Assembly (NCBI RefSeq): GCF_050586345.1
Contig: NZ_JBOCEF010000006.1
Span: 62,001-126,000 of the forward strand
DNA length: 64,000 bases
Direction: 5' to 3'
Origin: JBOCEF01 sp050586345
Lineage (GTDB): Bacteria; Pseudomonadota; Alphaproteobacteria; Rhodobacterales; Rhodobacteraceae
Made by a program: the position numbers and the translations under genes. The number at the start of each line of letters is the position of its first letter. The first letter of the stretch is position 1. The notes under the pieces are model-generated. The model saw only the letters and a list, made by a program, of their open reading frames with translations, searched no databases and was not told the DNA's origin. Positions 53,159 through 60,580 of this stretch are shown piece after piece.

Positions 53159-53722
53159 ATGATCTCGCACCGCCTGCCCGCGCGCGCCGCGCTCTGCGCG
53201 CTGCTGCTGGCCGCGCCCGCCGCCGCGGCCCGGGCCGAGGAGCCCGCGCCCTACGCCGCCCTCTCGGTCGGCGCGCATTACGGGCTGGAATACGCCTCGG
53301 GCTACCAGGTCACGCTGGTGTTGGAGGAGAAGTCGGACAGCGGCACGGTCTGGGGCGTGGTCCCCGGCGTCGACCCGGCGGGCGAGGTCGCGGCCCGCAT
53401 GGTCCAGGACGCGAAGGGCCGGATGACCGCGTTCCTGTCCGCCGACGGCGCGGCGCTGGAGACCTACCAGCCCCATAACTGCGAGCGGGTGGAGCTTTTG
53501 TGCCGCTACACGGTGACCGATGAGACGGGGGCGCATGTCGAACAGCGGTTCTCGGAGTTCGATGGGACCGAGTGGACCTATTCCATCCTGCGCAAGACCG
53601 AAGACGGCTTCGTCGGCAAGCGCCTCGGCTCGGTCCGCTACGATGCCGACGGGGTGCAGATGGAGGCCGAGTGGGCCGACCTGAAGACCGGCGAGACGAA
53701 CAGCGTCTCCCGGGTGGAGTGA
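53159..53722 (+). CDS. Secreted hypothetical protein
   Basis: 187 residues, family not recognised. A Sec signal peptide covers about 1-25 (LCALLLAAPAAAARAEE). The mature part is beta-rich and acidic. A cysteine pair lies near residues 107 and 112 (NCERVELLC) and may form a disulfide. It lies 14 bases before trmH on the same strand and is probably cotranscribed, although no functional link is evident. Confidence 0.65.
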   Translation: MISHRLPARAALCALLLAAPAAAARAEEPAPYAALSVGAHYGLEYASGYQVTLVLEEKSDSGTVWGVVPGVDPAGEVAARMVQDAKGRMTAFLSADGAALETYQPHNCERVELLCRYTVTDETGAHVEQRFSEFDGTEWTYSILRKTEDGFVGKRLGSVRYDADGVQMEAEWADLKTGETNSVSRVE

Positions 53723-53736
53723 GGGGAACGGACGAG

Positions 53737-54426
53737 ATGACCCGCAAGGACCAGGAAGGCGTCGCCGAGGCGGTGCGCGACCCGCTGAAGGCCAGCCCCG
53801 CCGCCCGGGCGCGCGCGAACGCGATCCGGGATTTCCGCTGCAAGAACCTCATCGCCGTGCTGGAAGACCCCACCGACGCCCACAACATCGCCTCCGTCAT
53901 CCGCAACGTGAACGCGCTGGGGGTGGAGAAGGTCTATGTCGTCGATCCGCGCGGCGCGCTGCCCGATGACTGGCAGGAGCTGCGGGTGGACCGGAAGCTG
54001 TCCAAGGCCTCCGTCTCGGCCGCGAAATGGACCTTCGTGCGCCGCTTCGACAGCACCGCGGCGTGCTTCGACCACCTGGAGAGCAAGAATTTCCGCTCCA
54101 TCGTCACCTCGCCCCATGTGAAGGGGAAGGAGAACGTGTACCTGCACGAGGGCGACTACACCCGGCACGCCAAGCTCGCCGTCTGGTTCGGCAACGAGGG
54201 GCGCGGCATCACCGAGGAGGCGGTGGCGCGCGCCGACCTGTGCGTCGCCATCCCCATGTTCGGCATGATCGAAAGCCTGAACCTCGGGACCAGCTCGGGG
54301 ATCGTTCTGTACGAGGTGACCAAGCAGCGCCGGGCTTACCAGGCGCGCTACCGGATGCGGAACCAGCGCGGCGAGCGGGCCGAGCCGCTGCCCACGGTGA
54401 TGCCGCCGGAGGAGAACGGGCGCTGA
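53737..54426 (+). CDS. trmH: tRNA (guanosine-2'-O)-methyltransferase, SpoU/TrmH type
   Basis: 229 residues from ATG 53737 with GAGGGGA upstream. The three SPOUT motifs are clear: TDAHNIASVIRN, WFGNEGRGITEE and IPMFGMIESLNLGTSSGIVLYE, which form the knotted AdoMet site. Length and motifs match TrmH, which methylates G18 of tRNA. Other SpoU proteins share the motifs, so the site is a family-level inference. Confidence 0.9.
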   Translation: MTRKDQEGVAEAVRDPLKASPAARARANAIRDFRCKNLIAVLEDPTDAHNIASVIRNVNALGVEKVYVVDPRGALPDDWQELRVDRKLSKASVSAAKWTFVRRFDSTAACFDHLESKNFRSIVTSPHVKGKENVYLHEGDYTRHAKLAVWFGNEGRGITEEAVARADLCVAIPMFGMIESLNLGTSSGIVLYEVTKQRRAYQARYRMRNQRGERAEPLPTVMPPEENGR

Positions 54427-54459
54427 GCGGCGCGGCGGCGGGCCGAGGCGGATGTGAAA

Positions 54460-54485
54460 AAGGGCGGCCCGCCGGGGCCGCCCTT
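54460..54485. terminator. Bidirectional terminator between trmH and the MeTr gene
   Basis: An 11-base-pair perfect stem (AAGGGCGGCCC and its complement) closes on GCCG. On the minus strand a run of T follows, serving the convergent methyltransferase gene. Confidence 0.85.
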
Positions 54486-54510
54486 CCTGCATCTCTATGC
54501 TCCGAAGGCC

Positions 54511-55476
54511 TCAGCCCCGGCGGCGACGCCCGCCGCCGCGGCGACCGCCCGCCCCGGCGGCGCCCTCGGCGCCCGCCGCCCCGGCCGGGGCCGGTTCGCG
54601 GTTGTTGGTGATCCAGTCCATGCCGTGCGGGTCGTGGTTCATCAGCAGGTTCGCCGCGCGCACCGCGTTCATCTCCTGCGGGCGCACCGGGTTCATGATC
54701 GCCGAGGTCATGCCCGCGGTGATCGCCATCGGCAGGAAGGCCGCGTTCAGCCCGTGGCGGTTCGGCAGGCCGAACGAGATGTTGGACGCGCCGCAGGTGG
54801 TGTTCACCCCCAGCTCGTCGCGCAGGCGGCGCACCAGGGCGAAGACCTGCCGGCCCGCGGTCGCCATCGCGCCGATCGGCATCACCAGCGGGTCGACCAC
54901 GATGTCATGCGCCGGGATGCCGAAATCCGCGGCCCGCTCGACGATCTTCTTCGCCACGGCGAAGCGCACGTCCGGGTCCTCGGAAATGCCGGTGTCGTCG
55001 TTGGAGATCGCCACCACCGGCACGTTGTACTTCTTGACCAGCGGCAGCACGAGCTCGAGCCGCTCTTCCTCGCCGGTGACCGAGTTCAGCAGCGGGCGGC
55101 CCTGGGCGGCCGAGAGGCCGGCTTCCAGCGCGCCGGGCACGGAGCTGTCGATGCACAGCGGCACGTCGACGATGCCCTGCACGCGCTCCACCAGCGCCTT
55201 CATCAGCGCCGGCTCGACGAAGTTGTTGTCGGCGTAGCGCGGGTCCTCGGCCATCTTGTTGGTGAAGACGGCGCCGGAGTTGATGTCGAGCACGGTGGCC
55301 CCGCAACGCACCTGCTCGGCCGCGTCCTTGTCCACCGTGGTGAAGTCGTCCATCTCCAGCTCGGCCGCCAGCTTCTTGCGGCCGGTCGGGTTGATCCGCT
55401 CGCCGATCACGCAGAACGGCTCGTCGAAACCGATCACGACGGTCTTGCTCTTGGATTCCAGAACGGTGCGGGTCAT
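54511..55476 (-). CDS. Methyltetrahydrofolate:corrinoid methyltransferase
   Basis: 321 residues. A pterin-binding TIM barrel of the MetH-domain/AcsE type: VIGERINPTGRKKLAAEL, ATVLDINSGA, ISNDDTGISEDPDVR and NTTCGASNISFGLPNRH. It moves methyl groups between a corrinoid protein and tetrahydrofolate. The C-terminal 35 residues are Gly/Ala/Arg-rich and not part of the fold. The next upstream genes on the strand are a MetF-like protein and a PF13769 protein, together suggesting oxidation of methyl groups taken from a methylated compound. The corrinoid protein and substrate-specific methyltransferase are not in this window. Confidence 0.88.
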   Translation of the reverse strand: MTRTVLESKSKTVVIGFDEPFCVIGERINPTGRKKLAAELEMDDFTTVDKDAAEQVRCGATVLDINSGAVFTNKMAEDPRYADNNFVEPALMKALVERVQGIVDVPLCIDSSVPGALEAGLSAAQGRPLLNSVTGEEERLELVLPLVKKYNVPVVAISNDDTGISEDPDVRFAVAKKIVERAADFGIPAHDIVVDPLVMPIGAMATAGRQVFALVRRLRDELGVNTTCGASNISFGLPNRHGLNAAFLPMAITAGMTSAIMNPVRPQEMNAVRAANLLMNHDPHGMDWITNNREPAPAGAAGAEGAAGAGGRRGGGRRRRG

Positions 55477-55583
55477 GTCGGGTCCTCTTGCGGGCTTGGT
55501 CGACGCCGGACGCGCAGGAACGCGCGCCCCAATGCAACGGGGCGCGGGATAACACGCGCGGGGCAGGTTGTCAGGTGGGGGGC

Positions 55584-55608
55584 GGCGTCGCGGTCGGGCC
55601 GCGACGCC
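55584..55608 (-). terminator. Intercistronic hairpin between the MTHFR-like and MeTr genes
   Basis: A 10-base-pair perfect stem (GGCGTCGCGG and its complement) closes on TCGGG, 9 bases past the MTHFR-like stop. No T run follows, so it may stabilise or attenuate the message rather than end it. Confidence 0.45.
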
Positions 55609-55617
55609 GGGAAGGGA

Positions 55618-56553
55618 TCAGGCCTGGGCGGCGGCCTTGGGGGCGGCGCCGGTCATCGACCGGGTGAAGTCCGCGGTGGCCTTGATGCCGCCGAGCGGGA
55701 AGAAGTGCACGCGCTCGACCTGCAGGGCCGGGTCGGCGGCCTTGGCGGCGGTCAGCTCGCGCAGGAAGTCTTCCGGCGTGAAGGGCATCATCAGCTTGGT
55801 GACGTCCGCCGCGCGGCGGGTCAGCACGCGGGCCGAGGCGCCGACGCCGCAGGCCATGGCGAATTTCACCAGGGTCTGGAGCTTGGCGGGGCCGGCGACG
55901 CCGAGGTGGATCGGCATGTCGATCCCGGCCTCGCGCAGGCGGGCGGCCCATTCGAGGACCGGCGGCACCTCGAAGCAGAACTGCGTGGCGATGGCCATCT
56001 GCGCGTCGGTGCGGGCGGCGAAGTCCTGCTTCCAGCGCAGGGCCTCCATCACCACCTTCTCGCCGCCGTCGGGATCGATGTCCTTGTTGCCTTCCGGGTG
56101 ACCGGCGACATGCAGGCGCTTGAAGCCGCGGGCGTCGAACAGCCCGGTCTCCATCAGCTGCATGGAGCAGTGGAAGTCGCCCTTGGGCGCGTCCAGCCCG
56201 CCGCCCAGCAGCAGCGCCTTGTCGACGCCCGCCTCGCCCTGGTAGCGGGCGAGCCAGTCGTCGAGGGTGGCGCGGTCGGGGACGATGCGCGCGGGGATGT
56301 GGGGCATCACGTCGAAGCCCTCGCCCGCCAGGCGCGCGGCGGTCGAGACCATGTCCTCGATCGGGGTGCCGTCGATATGGGCGATGTAGACCAGGGTGTC
56401 CGCGGGCAGGATCTCGGCGAAGCTTTCGACCTTGGCGGCGGTGCGCGGCATCACCTCGAGGGAATAGCCCCCGATGATGCCGGCGATGTCGCCCGGCGCC
56501 TGCTCGGTCGCCTGCGCCTTGCGGCGCTTGAAGAGATCGATCACCTTCGCCAT
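55618..56553 (-). CDS. Methylenetetrahydrofolate-reductase-like protein (MetF paralogue)
   Basis: 311 residues from ATG 56553, which has GGAGGG 8 bases upstream. The FAD-binding TIM barrel of the MetF family is recognisable from IPARIVPDRATLDDWLARYQGE, LLGGGLDAPKGDF and IATQFCFEVPPVLEWAARL. It differs strongly from the canonical metF at 57174, for example lacking SFEFFPP at the start. Located with a corrinoid methyltransferase, it most likely runs in the oxidative direction, from methyl- to methylene-tetrahydrofolate. That direction is inference. Confidence 0.82.
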   Translation of the reverse strand: MAKVIDLFKRRKAQATEQAPGDIAGIIGGYSLEVMPRTAAKVESFAEILPADTLVYIAHIDGTPIEDMVSTAARLAGEGFDVMPHIPARIVPDRATLDDWLARYQGEAGVDKALLLGGGLDAPKGDFHCSMQLMETGLFDARGFKRLHVAGHPEGNKDIDPDGGEKVVMEALRWKQDFAARTDAQMAIATQFCFEVPPVLEWAARLREAGIDMPIHLGVAGPAKLQTLVKFAMACGVGASARVLTRRAADVTKLMMPFTPEDFLRELTAAKAADPALQVERVHFFPLGGIKATADFTRSMTGAAPKAAAQA

Positions 56554-56599
56554 GCGGAACCCTCCGTCCAAGGTATGCGCTTCGCTTCACCCGGGCGCG

Positions 56600-56908
56600 T
56601 CAGGCGCGGTCCGGGCCCCAACCCTCGGCCTCGATCAGCGCGCGCAGGCGCTCGGGGCCGTATTCCTCGTCCAGGCGGCCGGCCTCGGCGGCCACCGCGT
56701 CTGCATCGGCGCCCTCGACCTCGTACGGGTCGGACCGGCGCCATTCCGCGAGATAGGCGTCGGCGTCCTTCGCCCCAACCTTCATCGCGCAGCGGTCGAT
56801 GGCCTGCTCGAAACGCTCGGGAAGCACCGCCTTCGCGGCCTTGCGCCCCCTGCCTGCGATCACCTGCGCGGGAATGTCCCGCCACCAGATCACCTGAACT
56901 TTCGCCAC
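56600..56908 (-). CDS. Small PF13769-type protein (annotated elsewhere as virulence factor)
   Basis: 102 residues from a GTG start at 56908, preferred because AGGAGAG lies 5 bases upstream; ATG 56935 has no ribosome site. KVQVIWWRDIPAQVIAGRGRKAAK and FEQAIDRCAMKVGAKDADAYLAEWRR are the recurring blocks of this small family. The family name is misleading: the gene consistently sits with MetF-like and corrinoid methyltransferase genes. Its role is unknown; a subunit or partner of the MTHFR-like protein encoded 46 bases downstream is a fair guess. Confidence 0.72.
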   Translation of the reverse strand: MAKVQVIWWRDIPAQVIAGRGRKAAKAVLPERFEQAIDRCAMKVGAKDADAYLAEWRRSDPYEVEGADADAVAAEAGRLDEEYGPERLRALIEAEGWGPDRA

Positions 56909-57173
56909 CGGCCTCTCCTGTTCTTCAATGCACAAGTCTCATGCAACGCCGCCGGGGTCGGTCCCGCAGGCGACCTGTGGAACCCGTTTCGCGACATCGC
57001 CCCATGGGGGTAGGCGCCCGGTTACGACATACTGGTCGGGTTTGGAACTTGAAAGGTCGCGTTCCGCGGCTTAGTTTCAGCGTTCACGTCCGCACGCGAG
57101 TCGCGGCGCGGCCTTCGGGCGGCGTTTCGGCGGGATCCGGCGGGCCCCGTTTTCTCCACCAGAGGTGCTCCAG

Positions 57174-58067
57174 ATGAGCGATTCGGCCGCGGCGTCCACG
57201 AACGTCCCTGCGATCAGCTTCGAATTCTTCCCCCCGGCGACGCCCGAGGGGTCGATGCGGCTGTGGCGGTCGGTCGAACGTCTCGCCCCGCTGGGCCCCG
57301 ATTACGTCTCGGTGACCTACGGCGCGGGCGGCACCACCCGCGACCGCACCCTCTCGGCCATCCAGACCATCGTGGAGCGCGCGCGGCTGACCGTGGCCGG
57401 GCACCTGACCTGCGTGAACGCGACCAAGGCCCAGACGCTCGAGGTCGCCGAGAAGTACCGCGCCATCGGCGCCCGCCGCATCGTGGCGCTGCGCGGCGAC
57501 CCGCCCAAGGGCGCCTCGAAGTTCGAGCCGCACCCCGAGGGCTTCGCCTCGGCCGCCGAGCTGGTCGCGGCGCTGGCCAAGGCCGGGCATGACAAGATCT
57601 CGGTGGCGGCCTACCCCGAGATGCACCCCGAGGCCTCCTCGCTGCAGGCCGATATCGACAACCTCAAGCGCAAGCTGGACGCGGGCGCCGACCAGGCGAT
57701 CACCCAGTTCTTCTTCGACAACGACGATTATTTCCGCTTCCTCGACGCCGCCCGCAAGGCGGGGATCGACGCGCCGATCATCCCCGGCATCCTGCCGATC
57801 GAGAATTTCGCCAAGATGTCGAAATTCGCCGCCATGTGCGGGGCCAAGGTGCCCGAGTGGATGGGCAAGGCGTTCGAGACGGCCGAGGAGCAGGGCGCGT
57901 CGGAGACGCTGTCGGTCTCGCTCTGCGCCGAGCAGTGCCAGGGCCTGGCGGCGCAGGGGGTGGAGCAGCTCCACGTCTACACGCTCAACAACCCCGATCT
58001 GCCCTACGCCGTCTGCCGCGCGCTGGGCGTCGAGGCGGGGCCGGAGCGGATCGCCGCCGCCGGTTGA
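57174..58067 (+). CDS. metF: 5,10-Methylenetetrahydrofolate reductase
   Basis: 297 residues from ATG 57174 with AGAGG upstream. Canonical MetF motifs include ISFEFFPPATPEG, YVSVTYGAGGTTRDRT, ALRGDPPKGASKFEPH and the C-terminal LHVYTLNNPDLPYAVCRALGV. It makes 5-methyl-THF for methionine synthesis. It is divergent from the one-carbon trio. I looked for a SAM or SAH riboswitch in the 265-base gap and did not find one. Confidence 0.95.
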   Translation: MSDSAAASTNVPAISFEFFPPATPEGSMRLWRSVERLAPLGPDYVSVTYGAGGTTRDRTLSAIQTIVERARLTVAGHLTCVNATKAQTLEVAEKYRAIGARRIVALRGDPPKGASKFEPHPEGFASAAELVAALAKAGHDKISVAAYPEMHPEASSLQADIDNLKRKLDAGADQAITQFFFDNDDYFRFLDAARKAGIDAPIIPGILPIENFAKMSKFAAMCGAKVPEWMGKAFETAEEQGASETLSVSLCAEQCQGLAAQGVEQLHVYTLNNPDLPYAVCRALGVEAGPERIAAAG

Positions 58068-58104
58068 AAGGGCGACCCCGGCGGGGCGGCCTGAGAGAGG
58101 TGTG

Positions 58105-58395
58105 ATGCGCGCCGTCGGCGAGGTCCTCCTGATCGTTTTGCAATGGGCGCTGGTTATCACCGGCGCCCTTTCCATTTTGACCGCCCTGAACGTCTGGTGG
58201 ATCGACATGTCGCTGCAGGCCGCGCGCGAGGCGACGGCCGCGGGGGGCGAGGGTGCGGGGGATCTGGCGGGGAGCTTCTATCGCGTCCCGGTGATGCAGC
58301 GGCTGCTGACCGGGCTGTGCTCGGGGCTGATCGCCATGGGGCTGGGCGCCATCCTGTTCTACCTGCGCCGCCTGCGCGCCCGCCGCGAGGGCTGA
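58105..58395 (+). CDS. Small two-helix membrane protein, function unknown
   Basis: 96 residues from ATG 58105 with GAGAGAGG directly upstream. Two hydrophobic segments (about 5-33 and 66-87) flank a soluble loop. It is probably cotranscribed with metF, 37 bases behind it. I do not recognise the family. Confidence 0.6.
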   Translation: MRAVGEVLLIVLQWALVITGALSILTALNVWWIDMSLQAAREATAAGGEGAGDLAGSFYRVPVMQRLLTGLCSGLIAMGLGAILFYLRRLRARREG

Positions 58396-58446
58396 GCGCC
58401 GCCGCGCCCCCGGCGCGGCCGGGCGGGCGAGCGGGGCCCCCGCGGC

Positions 58447-58553
58447 CCCCGAGCCCGGCCGTCCCCCTCCCTCCCCACGTCTCCGCCCGCTCAGGGGGAC
58501 AAGCCCCCCATTCGCGGCCGGAGAGCGGACGGCTGCGCCGCCGCCCGGCGCCG
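58447..58553 (+). repeat. Interspersed intergenic repeat, copy C (extended)
   Basis: The core 58483-58553 reads CCGCTCA, a GGGGG/CCCCC hairpin around ACAAG, CCATTCGC and CTGCGCCGCCGCCCGGCGCC. The left block CCCGAGCCCGGCCGTCC (58448-58464) matches copy B. Confidence 0.75.
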
Positions 58554-58611
58554 CCGCCCACACCGCGGCGCCGCGTCCCCCCGCCGCTGGACGCGCCCGC
58601 TCCGGCCTGCG

Positions 58612-59787
58612 ATGCTTCACGCCGTTTCAATCGCTGATTTCCCGGCCCGGATGCCCACGCCCGACCCTTCCCCACAGCTTGTCATCGACCGCAGCGGCGA
58701 CGCGCTCCGGTTGGCCTTCACCGGCCCGCTGCTGATCGCCACCCTGCGCGCGCCGGCCGAGGCCGCCGCCAGGCTCTCCCCCGGCGACGCCGCGCGGGTG
58801 CGCATCGACGTCGCCGGGGTCACCGCCATGGACACCGCGGGGGCGTGGCTGGCGCTCGACCTCGCCCGCCGCTTCGGCGAGGCGGGGGCGAAGGTGGACC
58901 TGGTCGGCCTGACCCCCGAACGCAAGACCCTGGTCGAGGCCGTCCGCGCCGCGATGCCCGACCGCGCGGCCCCGCCGCCGCGGCGCACGCCCGTCGACCG
59001 GCTCGCCGATTTCGGCGCGGGGGTGGAGGCCGCCGGGCGCACGACGCTCGAAGGGTTCGGCTTCTTCGGCCTCGTCCTCTCGCGCATCGGGCGCACCATT
59101 GTCCGCCCCGGCCGCCTGCGCTTCACCTCCCTCGTCCACCATTGCGGCGAGGCGGGCTTCGCCGCCGTCCCCATCGTCGCGCTGATGGCCTTCATGATCG
59201 GCGTGGTCCTCGCCTTCCAGGGCTCGGTCCAGCTGCGGAACTTCGGGGCCGAGGTGTTCGTGGTCGACCTGATCTCCGTCTCGGTGCTGCGCGAGCTGGG
59301 CATCCTGCTGACCGCGATCATCGTCGCGGGCCGGTCGGGATCGGCCTTCACCGCCGCCATCGGCTCGATGAAGGTGCGCGAAGAGATCGACGCCATGCGC
59401 ACCCTCGGCCTCGACCCGATCGAAGTCCTCGCCCTGCCGCGGGCGCTGGCCTTACTCCTCATGCTCCCCGTCCTTGGCGTCGTCGCCAATTTCGCCGGCC
59501 TCGCGGGCGGGCTGCTGATGAGCTGGATCGAGCTCGGCGTCTCGCCCGGCATGTTCCTGTCGCGATTGCAGGAGAACACGGACGTGAACCACATGATCGT
59601 CGGCATGGTGAAGGCCCCGGTCTTCGCGCTGCTGATCGGGGTGATCGGCTGCTGGCAGGGGTTCCAGGTGGGCGCCTCCTCGGAATCGGTGGGGCGGCGG
59701 ACCACGACCTCGGTGGTCATGGCGATCTTCTCGGTCATCATCGCCGACGCGCTGTTCTCGATCTTCTTCGCGGAGCTGGGGATATGA
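58612..59787 (+). CDS. MlaE-type lipid ABC permease with N-terminal STAS domain
   Basis: 391 residues from ATG 58612; ATG 58651 is an alternative, since neither has a good ribosome site. A STAS domain (about 20-118; MDTAGAWLALDLARRFGE) is fused to the MlaE permease, in E. coli split between MlaB and MlaE. The permease block has five or six membrane helices and GRSGSAFTAAIGSMKVREEIDAM. It would move phospholipid between the membranes with the ATPase, MCE protein and lipoprotein that follow. The stop overlaps the ATPase gene (ATGA). Confidence 0.92.
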   Translation: MLHAVSIADFPARMPTPDPSPQLVIDRSGDALRLAFTGPLLIATLRAPAEAAARLSPGDAARVRIDVAGVTAMDTAGAWLALDLARRFGEAGAKVDLVGLTPERKTLVEAVRAAMPDRAAPPPRRTPVDRLADFGAGVEAAGRTTLEGFGFFGLVLSRIGRTIVRPGRLRFTSLVHHCGEAGFAAVPIVALMAFMIGVVLAFQGSVQLRNFGAEVFVVDLISVSVLRELGILLTAIIVAGRSGSAFTAAIGSMKVREEIDAMRTLGLDPIEVLALPRALALLLMLPVLGVVANFAGLAGGLLMSWIELGVSPGMFLSRLQENTDVNHMIVGMVKAPVFALLIGVIGCWQGFQVGASSESVGRRTTTSVVMAIFSVIIADALFSIFFAELGI

Positions 59788-60569
59788 GCGATCCGGTGAT
59801 CCGCATCCGCGGGCTGAAGAACCAGTTCGGCCCGCAGGTGGTGCACGAGAATCTCGACCTCGACATCCAGCGGGGCGAGGTGCTGGGCGTGGTCGGCGGC
59901 TCGGGCACCGGCAAGTCGGTGCTGCTGCGGACCATCGTCGGGCTGAACCGGCCCCGCGCGGGCTCCATCGAGGTGCTGGGCACCGACGTGGCCAATGCCG
60001 ACGAGGACCAGCGCCGCGAGATGGAGAAGAAATGGGGCGTCCTGTTCCAGGACGGCGCCCTGTTCAGCGCCCTGACCGTGCAGCAGAATGTCGAGGCGCC
60101 GATGCGCGAGCATCTCGACCTGCCAGCGGGGCTGCGCGCGGAACTGGCGCGGCTGAAGGTGGCGCTGTCGGGCCTGCCCGAACTCGCCAACGGCAAGCTG
60201 CCGTCTGAATTGTCAGGCGGGATGCGCAAGCGCGCCGGGCTGGCGCGCGCGCTCGCCATGGACCCGCAGATCCTGTTCCTGGACGAGCCGACGGCGGGGC
60301 TCGACCCCATCGGCGCCGCCGCCTTCGACCAGCTGATCCGCGATTTGCAGCGCAGCCTCGGGCTGACCGTGTTCCTGGTGACCCACGACCTCGACACCCT
60401 GCACGCCTGCTGCGACCGGATCGCGGTGCTGGCGGAAAAGAAGGTGCTGGCCACGGGGACGATGCGCGACATGCTGGACGTCGATCACCCCTGGGTGCGC
60501 GAGTATTTCCACGGGCCCCGCGCCCGGGCCGCCGCGGCGGACGCCGCCGCCGCGTCCGCCCGAACCTGA
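59784..60569 (+). CDS. MlaF-type ABC transporter ATP-binding protein
   Basis: 261 residues. Walker A GGSGTGKSVLL, signature LSGGMRKRAGLARAL and Walker B ILFLDEPTAGLDP are all intact; LFQDGALFSALTV is characteristic of the MlaF branch. The start overlaps the permease stop. It energises lipid transport at the inner membrane. The last 20 residues are Ala-rich. Confidence 0.94.
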   Translation: MSDPVIRIRGLKNQFGPQVVHENLDLDIQRGEVLGVVGGSGTGKSVLLRTIVGLNRPRAGSIEVLGTDVANADEDQRREMEKKWGVLFQDGALFSALTVQQNVEAPMREHLDLPAGLRAELARLKVALSGLPELANGKLPSELSGGMRKRAGLARALAMDPQILFLDEPTAGLDPIGAAAFDQLIRDLQRSLGLTVFLVTHDLDTLHACCDRIAVLAEKKVLATGTMRDMLDVDHPWVREYFHGPRARAAAADAAAASART

Positions 60570-60580
60570 AGGAGAGCGCC

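Noticed and set aside
56909..57173. Possible SAM or SAH riboswitch before metF
   Set aside because: I looked for the conserved cores of SAM-II and SAH aptamers and found no matching helices or sequence blocks. Only a small TGCA/TGCA dyad near 56928-56944 is present.
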